Positions 58,395-64,000 of a stretch of 64,000 nt of DNA are shown here, piece after piece. Each line of letters starts with the position of its first letter. The stretch's first letter is position 1. A program made the translations under genes and the position numbers. The notes under the pieces are model-generated. The model was not told where the DNA came from, searched no databases, and worked only from the letters and a program-made list of their open reading frames with translations. Source of the stretch: a virus. The stretch covers positions 1 through 64,000 of the IMG/VR virus record IMGVR_UViG_3300009103_001698; one strand, written 5' to 3'.

Positions 58395-59059
58395 TGGCTG
58401 GAGTTAATCTTTTATATGTTTTACGAGAAATAGCAACAGACTATCTTGCTAAGGGTAAAATTAGACCAACCGACTTCATTGGTTCGGTGGCTCGAATTAT
58501 TACAGAAAGTGATAAGTCTTATAGCAATAAAGATCCATTCTACGATCAGGAGATAGATGAACAAAGAATATTTAAAGGTGGTCATATTAAGGACGGCAAA
58601 AAAGCCAAGATAGCACACATACAAATACCAGACTTTTTTAGCGCCCCAGAATTAACTCTTAAATCAACACAAGATAAAAAACCTTTTAATGAGATAAACT
58701 CTTTGACATTATTGAAGGTCAATGTAACGGAAGTAAAAAACATACAGCGAGGTGACGGAGTAGTTGTCTCTTTTAAAGATCCGGGTAAATATGAAAAACC
58801 ACACATCACAAAAAGAATTCCAGAAAAAGATGTAATGGAATACCGAGTGAGAATACCGAAAGAAAAAAATAAGTTAATAAAAAAGAAAAAAGAATGTGGC
58901 TATGGCGATTTCATAAAGATTTTTTATAAAAATAAGAAGAAGGATTTCTTATCAGACTGGGATAAACAAACGACTGAGGTGTGGGAGGATACTAAAGCTT
59001 CCGGCGCAGAAGCAAAAGAAAAGACATATGATGAATTTAAAAGGAAGTTCTGGGGTTAG
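58394..59059 (+). CDS. structural/baseplate-associated protein
   Basis: This 221-residue protein has a helical N-terminus, a beta-rich middle (LLKVNVTEVKNIQRGDGVVV, possibly an OB-like barrel) and a lysine-rich C-terminal half. It lies between the sigma factor and gp25-type genes, where baseplate proteins are expected. No catalytic motif and no exact family seen. Confidence 0.5.
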   Translation: MAGVNLLYVLREIATDYLAKGKIRPTDFIGSVARIITESDKSYSNKDPFYDQEIDEQRIFKGGHIKDGKKAKIAHIQIPDFFSAPELTLKSTQDKKPFNEINSLTLLKVNVTEVKNIQRGDGVVVSFKDPGKYEKPHITKRIPEKDVMEYRVRIPKEKNKLIKKKKECGYGDFIKIFYKNKKKDFLSDWDKQTTEVWEDTKASGAEAKEKTYDEFKRKFWG

Positions 59060-59068
59060 GTAAAAACT

Positions 59069-60067
59069 ATGGCAATAGTAAAAAGAAGAGACAAACCGCG
59101 ACTTTCAGAAGATCTTCAAAGACAACAAAAGGATCACATAGAGCGCGGACAACATATTTATTCCAGAACTGGTATTTTGGGAGACGTCGGCTATAGAACT
59201 AAGCCGGTTTTCGTTGATAAGCCCAGCCGAAAAATAATTGATGGGGTCGACAATGCAGCAGTAATTATCATCGACAATGACCCAACCTACTCAGCCGCCG
59301 GCGGTGATTTTGCTTCCAGAATACAAATTGTTGCGGGAGTGTCGGGTTCTCATTTAAGAGCAGACGAAACTGTTGATGATTTAACTCCGCTTCACGACGC
59401 CGCTGGAATTTACATCTCACAAAAGGGTGATCCTCAAATGATTTTCGGTGATGCTTCCCCTTTGGCTAATCCTGCATATGCTTTATTTGGTAATGCAGAG
59501 GATTTACCGGCAGAAGTAATCACCGATACTGTTAAATCACATGTTACAACATGTGCCGATACAATTCAAATAATTGGTAAAAACGGCGGTGTTAACATTT
59601 ATGCTGGCGGCGTTGGAGCAAAACTATCTACAGGAATTCCGAATAGAGAATATATGGGTGTTAATTTAATTTATGGCAACAAAGCAGATTATGCTTATTC
59701 AGATTCTCCCTATAGTTTACAACCTTTGGTTAAGGGTCACAATTTAGAGAAGGCTCTTAGTGCTATTATAGAAAGAGTAGATGATTTAAACAATACTGTA
59801 TTTGGCTTAATGTTAACAGTTGCTCAGCTGGAAATAAATGCTGCATTACATACGCATGTGGTCGTGGCTCCCCCTATTCTTCCGGTACCAATTGGATTAG
59901 CTGTTCCTTCTATTGAGATGGTTGTCGGCTCTGCCATAAGAGCGCCCCAGCATGTGAAAACAGTATTGAAAAATATAACAACAGCAGTAAACAATGTGAT
60001 TAGCGAAGTCAATCAATCTTCTCTAACCACAGCAGGAATTAATAGTAGATTTAATAAAACAAATTAG
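59069..60067 (+). CDS. structural protein in the baseplate block
   Basis: This 332-residue protein starts with a basic, Gln-rich region (KRRDKPRLSEDLQRQQKDHIE). A beta-rich centre follows (AAVIIIDNDPTY, IQIIGKNGGVNIYAGGVGAK), and then a helical stretch with LSAIIERVDDLNNTVFGLML and a Thr/Asn-rich end. No signal peptide. The layout fits a phage baseplate or tail protein, but the exact counterpart is not recognised. Confidence 0.55.
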   Translation: MAIVKRRDKPRLSEDLQRQQKDHIERGQHIYSRTGILGDVGYRTKPVFVDKPSRKIIDGVDNAAVIIIDNDPTYSAAGGDFASRIQIVAGVSGSHLRADETVDDLTPLHDAAGIYISQKGDPQMIFGDASPLANPAYALFGNAEDLPAEVITDTVKSHVTTCADTIQIIGKNGGVNIYAGGVGAKLSTGIPNREYMGVNLIYGNKADYAYSDSPYSLQPLVKGHNLEKALSAIIERVDDLNNTVFGLMLTVAQLEINAALHTHVVVAPPILPVPIGLAVPSIEMVVGSAIRAPQHVKTVLKNITTAVNNVISEVNQSSLTTAGINSRFNKTN

Positions 60068-60078
60068 GTAACAAACAG

Positions 60079-61887
60079 ATGGCGAAGAAACCTACAGACG
60101 AACAAAAATTAAAAGAAAAAGAACAAAAGATAGAGTGCCAAGAAGAGTATGAGAAATTTCTTACTAATACAGTAGAAGTTGCCGAAGACATTTCAGACGT
60201 TGCCAAAACTGCTTATTCTACAGTTGCCACAGCATATGCTGTTGGTGTTGATGTTGTTTCTGTATACAACAAAATAGCAAGCAGCCTTAATCAGGAAAAA
60301 CCCCTCTGCTCGCCGGGAGACACTACTGGAGCGGAAGAACAAGGAGACTTTTTTGATTTATCGGATGAGATCAAGCGATGTTTAGGAAACCCATCAGGAG
60401 AATTCAACGGACAACCAACTGGCTGCCAATCAGAAATTTGGGCATCAATAAAGGGCGCCGAATTTGATCTCGCCTCGATTTTGGATATTCTAGGACAACT
60501 AACCAAATCTAGAAGCATAACTCAATGTATTAGTCCTTATTACGACCGGTTTTTTAATCTTGTTCCATATCAATTTTATATCTCAAGAATGATCGAGGAT
60601 ACACTAGGCTCTACACTTAAAACCCTTATTGCCGCCCTGCCAGATGAGAACGATCCTTTTTATAAAGACATTCCGTGTGGCAGAGAGGAAATGATGAGGA
60701 TTTTAAACGCAGGAATGGGTCCTGATCTCCCCCCTTTCCCTGAAATCCCAGCACTTCCTCCTATTCCATATATAAAAATACCAAGCCTTTTACAAATAAT
60801 AAGAAACATTTTTATTGATTTTTTGTGCTGGTCTATGTGTTGCCTGCTGAGTAACTTATTAAAAGCTAGCGTTTTAAAGATGAACGAGTTGGATAAATAT
60901 CTTGTTGAGTTGGGAGATTTTGGTAGTGATACCATCGATCCCTCATTTTCCATAGATAAAAGATTTGGAAATCTGAAGAAAGTTAATTTAAATGATTTCG
61001 TCGACGATGAACTTCTAGAGGAAGCAAGACAAAATAGATACATTTCATCTTCTGCTACAATCTCTGAAATTAGGGATTATCTAGCGGTTGTTTCGAGCGA
61101 AGATACAAAAATAATTGAACAGAAGCATGTTATTTATTTGTTAATGGGAGAAGCAGATTGTAAGAGAATGAATTTCTTATTGAGTCTGGATCCTTTGCAT
61201 CCAACGCTTGAACTGAAAACAGATCAGCGTATTATAAACTTTTTTAAACTTTTAGGTCGAAGAATAAACATGTTTGATTTTATTGAACAATCGCAAGACG
61301 GTCTGTGCCGCCCAGATTTCTGTGTAGAGATGGATGCTGATATGATTGATAAATTTCAAAACTCTTTAAAAGATTTGTGCAATTTGATGAATCCAGAGTT
61401 TACAATGCCAGAAGTTCCATTGTTGTTGTTAATAAAAGCAACAGAAGCAGACAAAGCAATTATTGGCTCGATTGAAACCCAATCAGAAATGTTGTTTGAG
61501 CAAGCAAAAAGCGCTGTCGGCGTAGGCTCAAATAATGTGGTAGCGAGATATCTATACCCTAATCCTAAAGATCCCAACGAAAAAAATGTCAATGCGGTTG
61601 AAATAGAAATATTAAAACAGTCTCCCGGAATTGTTATAGAAGAAGAAAATGGAGAGGAATTTTTTAGAAATCGAACTTCTAAAGACGTTATAACGAAACT
61701 TTTTAAATCCAAAATCGCCGGCAAAACCTTAAAGGATGTTGAAGATACTAATAATATGTTTTTGACAAAAAAAAGAATGATATCTTCTTCATATTTACGG
61801 GATCTTGAAGGAATTTATGAAGATGAAAAGATAAAATTTCTAGAAACAAAAAAGAAGGATGCGCAAGATAATATAAAGGCGCCTTAA
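60079..61887 (+). CDS. large baseplate-block protein
   Basis: This 602-residue protein starts MAKKPTDEQKLKEKEQKIEC. It has a Pro-rich centre (LPPFPEIPALPPIPYIKIPS, about residues 216-235), a hydrophobic segment (FIDFLCWSMCCLLSNLL, about 245-261) and a charged helical C-terminus. The hydrophobic Cys-rich helix might insert in a membrane during DNA delivery, a role unproven. It sits between unidentified structural genes and the gp25-type gene. Confidence 0.5.
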   Translation: MAKKPTDEQKLKEKEQKIECQEEYEKFLTNTVEVAEDISDVAKTAYSTVATAYAVGVDVVSVYNKIASSLNQEKPLCSPGDTTGAEEQGDFFDLSDEIKRCLGNPSGEFNGQPTGCQSEIWASIKGAEFDLASILDILGQLTKSRSITQCISPYYDRFFNLVPYQFYISRMIEDTLGSTLKTLIAALPDENDPFYKDIPCGREEMMRILNAGMGPDLPPFPEIPALPPIPYIKIPSLLQIIRNIFIDFLCWSMCCLLSNLLKASVLKMNELDKYLVELGDFGSDTIDPSFSIDKRFGNLKKVNLNDFVDDELLEEARQNRYISSSATISEIRDYLAVVSSEDTKIIEQKHVIYLLMGEADCKRMNFLLSLDPLHPTLELKTDQRIINFFKLLGRRINMFDFIEQSQDGLCRPDFCVEMDADMIDKFQNSLKDLCNLMNPEFTMPEVPLLLLIKATEADKAIIGSIETQSEMLFEQAKSAVGVGSNNVVARYLYPNPKDPNEKNVNAVEIEILKQSPGIVIEEENGEEFFRNRTSKDVITKLFKSKIAGKTLKDVEDTNNMFLTKKRMISSSYLRDLEGIYEDEKIKFLETKKKDAQDNIKAP

Positions 61888-61896
61888 GGTCAACCC

Positions 61897-63015
61897 ATGA
61901 TAGCATATGATATCTATTTAAAAACTGCATTTGAACTTTTGATCAAAGAAAGAGTTCGCTCCTATTTGTTCCGGCTACCCGCCCTTGCGGCGCCGCCTAA
62001 AACAGTAGAAGAAATGTTTGAGTCTGTAGGACTCATTTCAGAGGTACCACTAAAACCTAAAGACTGGAAAGAAGATTACGAAAAAGATATTAACAATGTA
62101 AAAGAATTTGCAGAAAATTATTATAACTCAATCATTGTACATCAAGATGCTGAACAAGATTTTTTAGAATGGAAGGAAATTTTAACTGAACAACAGAAAT
62201 CCGCAAAGAAAATACCAACTAGTGGAGTTTCCAAAGATGTTCCTGCCTCGGGATTGTCAATCAACATCGATCATTTCTCAGACTTTTACAATGCTGCCAG
62301 GAAAATATGGAATGATCAGATTTTAGGTTGGACATGGGATGACGATTTGGTAGAGTTGTATAGCAAGCTCATTTGGGGAAATAGCAAGATTGATGCAGAT
62401 GATGAGGATACTAAACACACGGGTCAAATAGTAGATCTTAAGCATTGTAGCATGAATTGGTATGCTGAAAATTTACCTACTGGTCATCTCACGGGAATTA
62501 GCACCGATAGTGAAGAAAAAAGGACTTTAAGACAGTGGATAGATGAAGAGGTGCAAGATGACCCACAAACTGTGTTCACAAATCATAGAAAAAAATTCAA
62601 AACCAAGTGTGACGCTAAAAAGAATAAAGCAGAAAATTTTATGCTCTTTAAAGCTGTACAGATGAATCACAATGAGGCTTATTATAAATATGCAGCATGG
62701 CATCACAAAGTGTTAGTTACTGATGGATTTATTAATAGTTTAATAGAAAGGAAAAGTTTAGATTTGTATTTATTCGCTGCCTACTGTCTTAAAACAGATT
62801 TTTCTATTTTTGACGAAGAGAAAACAAAAGAGCAGCTACAAAAGCAAGGAAAACACCACTTAAAAACTATGTTTAAACAAATTTATGAAGAAGACATGAA
62901 ACAACTAATTACCAATACAACGGAACTTAACCCTGCTGTAATACCGAAATTAAAGGAATTTGATAATTTGATAGACTTCTCAATCTTCTCATTAATCAAC
63001 GAGATGGACAAATAA
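61897..63015 (+). CDS. baseplate-block protein
   Basis: This 372-residue protein (MIAYDIYLKTAFELLIKERV, WKEDYEKDINNVKEFAENYY, FNAARKIWNDQILGW-like helix and LKHCSMNWYAENLPTG) is mainly helical. No known motif. It ends 2 bases before the gp25-type gene, so it is probably part of the baseplate operon. Confidence 0.5.
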   Translation: MIAYDIYLKTAFELLIKERVRSYLFRLPALAAPPKTVEEMFESVGLISEVPLKPKDWKEDYEKDINNVKEFAENYYNSIIVHQDAEQDFLEWKEILTEQQKSAKKIPTSGVSKDVPASGLSINIDHFSDFYNAARKIWNDQILGWTWDDDLVELYSKLIWGNSKIDADDEDTKHTGQIVDLKHCSMNWYAENLPTGHLTGISTDSEEKRTLRQWIDEEVQDDPQTVFTNHRKKFKTKCDAKKNKAENFMLFKAVQMNHNEAYYKYAAWHHKVLVTDGFINSLIERKSLDLYLFAAYCLKTDFSIFDEEKTKEQLQKQGKHHLKTMFKQIYEEDMKQLITNTTELNPAVIPKLKEFDNLIDFSIFSLINEMDK

Positions 63016-63017
63016 CG

Positions 63018-63392
63018 ATGACAACGGGATACTCAGTAAAACTACCATTAACTTACGACGAAGAGGACGGACCTTATCGTTTAACAAAAACCCTACCAGA
63101 GACGGTAAAACAAAACTTTCGTAATTTGGTACTAACAGTGCCAGGGGAGAAGGTTATGGATCCTGATTTTGGCGTTGGAATCCATAGACTATTGTTTGAA
63201 AATGAAAGCTCACAAGCAATCGCCATTTTTAAAGAAAGACTTTATGATCAAGTTAGTAGATATTTATCTTTTATTAAGATAATTACTGTTGACACGAGTA
63301 TGGTTAATAACACATTACAAATATCAATTGAATATTACATTTCCTCTCTCGGTGTTAATGACGCATTGTCTTTGAATGTGGATAAGGAATAA
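63018..63392 (+). CDS. baseplate wedge protein, gp25-like
   Basis: This 124-residue GpW/gp25-family protein has VKQNFRNLVLTVPGEKVMDP and DFGVGIHRLLFEN (the conserved R-x-L-F-E motif, about residues 50-62). The C-terminal region IKIITVDTSMVNNTLQISIE and YYISSLG completes the fold. In T4, gp25 joins the wedge and starts sheath assembly. Length matches T4 gp25 (132). The gp6-like gene follows 5 bases downstream, a usual order for contractile tails. Confidence 0.9.
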   Translation: MTTGYSVKLPLTYDEEDGPYRLTKTLPETVKQNFRNLVLTVPGEKVMDPDFGVGIHRLLFENESSQAIAIFKERLYDQVSRYLSFIKIITVDTSMVNNTLQISIEYYISSLGVNDALSLNVDKE

Positions 63393-63397
63393 AATAA

Positions 63398-64000
63398 ATG
63401 GCAAAGAAGACCCCACCGATCAATTACACAAGCAGAGATTTTGAAAGTATAAAAAACGATCTAATCAATTACGCAAAAGTATATTACCCAGAAACCTATA
63501 AGGATTTTAATGAAGCTTCTTTTGGTTCTTTGCTATTTGATATGGTAGCGTATGTAGGTGACATTATTTCATTTTACACCGACTATCAAGTTAACGAAAC
63601 CTTTATTGATTCAGCGATCGAAACGAAAAACATTTTAAGATTGGCAAAACAATTAGGCTACAAATACCCAGGCTCAGCATCGTCCAGTGGAATTTGTGCC
63701 TTCTATGTTGCTGTGCCGGCATCAGCTGGAACACCTGATACAACAGCGGTCCCAGTCTTAAAACAAGGAACTACGCTCTCATCAGACAGCGGGGCATCAT
63801 TTATTCTTAATGAGGATATTGATTTCTCATCTTCGGATACGCAAGTAGTAGTTGGAGAAGTTGATGCCAGTGGAACACCAACTAGTTTTGCTTATAAGGC
63901 TTATGGAGAAGTTATTTCTGGTCAATATGAAACAGAGTTTCTTACAATCGGTGAGTTCGAGAAGTTTATGAGAATTAAGCTCGGCGCTGACGATATTACT
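63398..64000 (+). CDS. baseplate wedge protein, gp6/J-like, 3' partial
   Basis: The gene runs off the right edge; 201 codons are visible without a stop. INYTSRDFESIKNDLINYAK, FGSLLFDMVAYVGDIISFYT and DYQVNETFIDSAIETKNILR (residues about 10-75) are the conserved N-terminal part of gp6-type baseplate wedge proteins. A beta-rich part follows. T4 gp6 forms the baseplate's inner ring; partial sequence cannot show its end. Confidence 0.88.
   Translation, partial: MAKKTPPINYTSRDFESIKNDLINYAKVYYPETYKDFNEASFGSLLFDMVAYVGDIISFYTDYQVNETFIDSAIETKNILRLAKQLGYKYPGSASSSGICAFYVAVPASAGTPDTTAVPVLKQGTTLSSDSGASFILNEDIDFSSSDTQVVVGEVDASGTPTSFAYKAYGEVISGQYETEFLTIGEFEKFMRIKLGADDIT

Overview
This window is part of the genome of a tailed bacteriophage of the broad T4-like myovirus type, most likely marine. 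The evidence is a T4 gp55-type late sigma factor (57339-58058), a gp25-type baseplate wedge protein (63018-63392) followed by the start of a gp6-type wedge protein (63398 to the right edge), and accessory genes familiar from marine T4-like phages (Hsp20, thymidine kinase, PIN-PhoH, ClpP-like protease, HExxH proteases, a Cas4/RecB-like nuclease). Genes are packed tightly, mostly on the plus strand, often with ATGA or TAATG overlaps. Lipoprotein signal peptides point to a Gram-negative host. I cannot name the host.

Layout. 1-18.4 kb: virion-surface proteins built from LamG/concanavalin-like, discoidin (F5/8C) and YGDGSNLTG-repeat modules, interrupted at 0.86-5.2 kb by minus-strand accessory genes (hsp20, an HNH nuclease, a small basic protein, tdk) and at 5.3-6.5 kb by a thioredoxin-like lipoprotein and a coiled-coil membrane protein. 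18.3-22.6 kb: small membrane, lipoprotein and coiled-coil genes, a Nudix hydrolase, a nucleotidyltransferase and a membrane zincin. 22.6-30.7 kb: large proteins carrying a lysozyme-like region, a zincin domain, a peptidoglycan-binding domain, and a ligase-like plus HIGH-nucleotidyltransferase fusion; an adenylosuccinate-synthetase-like gene sits among them behind its own sigma70-type promoter. 30.7-35.6 kb: ClpP-like protease, PIN-PhoH, zincin, SAP-like protein and PD-(D/E)XK nuclease. 35.6-56.6 kb: a run of about 22 genes for glycan synthesis, with eight glycosyltransferases or GT-like proteins, NeuB- and NeuA-type nonulosonate enzymes, aminotransferase, SDRs, VOC protein, cupin, radical SAM enzyme, NodB-like deacetylase, 2OG oxygenase and methyltransferases. 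56.6-64 kb: zinc ribbon, late sigma factor, then baseplate and other structural genes.

How the parts fit together. The surface proteins probably bind glycans, while the 21-kb sugar cluster could make a sialic-acid-like sugar that decorates the virion or remodels the host surface. The late sigma factor fits a recurrent promoter-like element, TA(T/G)TTA(T/C), found just upstream of many start codons on both strands.

Most notable observations: (1) a candidate phage selenoprotein at 5275-5886, with a UGA at the first position of a thioredoxin-type xLAC motif and a SECIS-like hairpin with a GGU loop 17 nt downstream; (2) a compact group I intron (35722-35989) splitting a glycosyltransferase gene, with P1 and P10 pairings that fix both splice sites; (3) LamG proteins in which whole LamG modules, some themselves carrying a discoidin domain, are nested inside other LamG domains in frame; (4) a phage-borne nonulosonic-acid-type glycan cluster. 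All functional statements are from reading the sequence; no database search was run.
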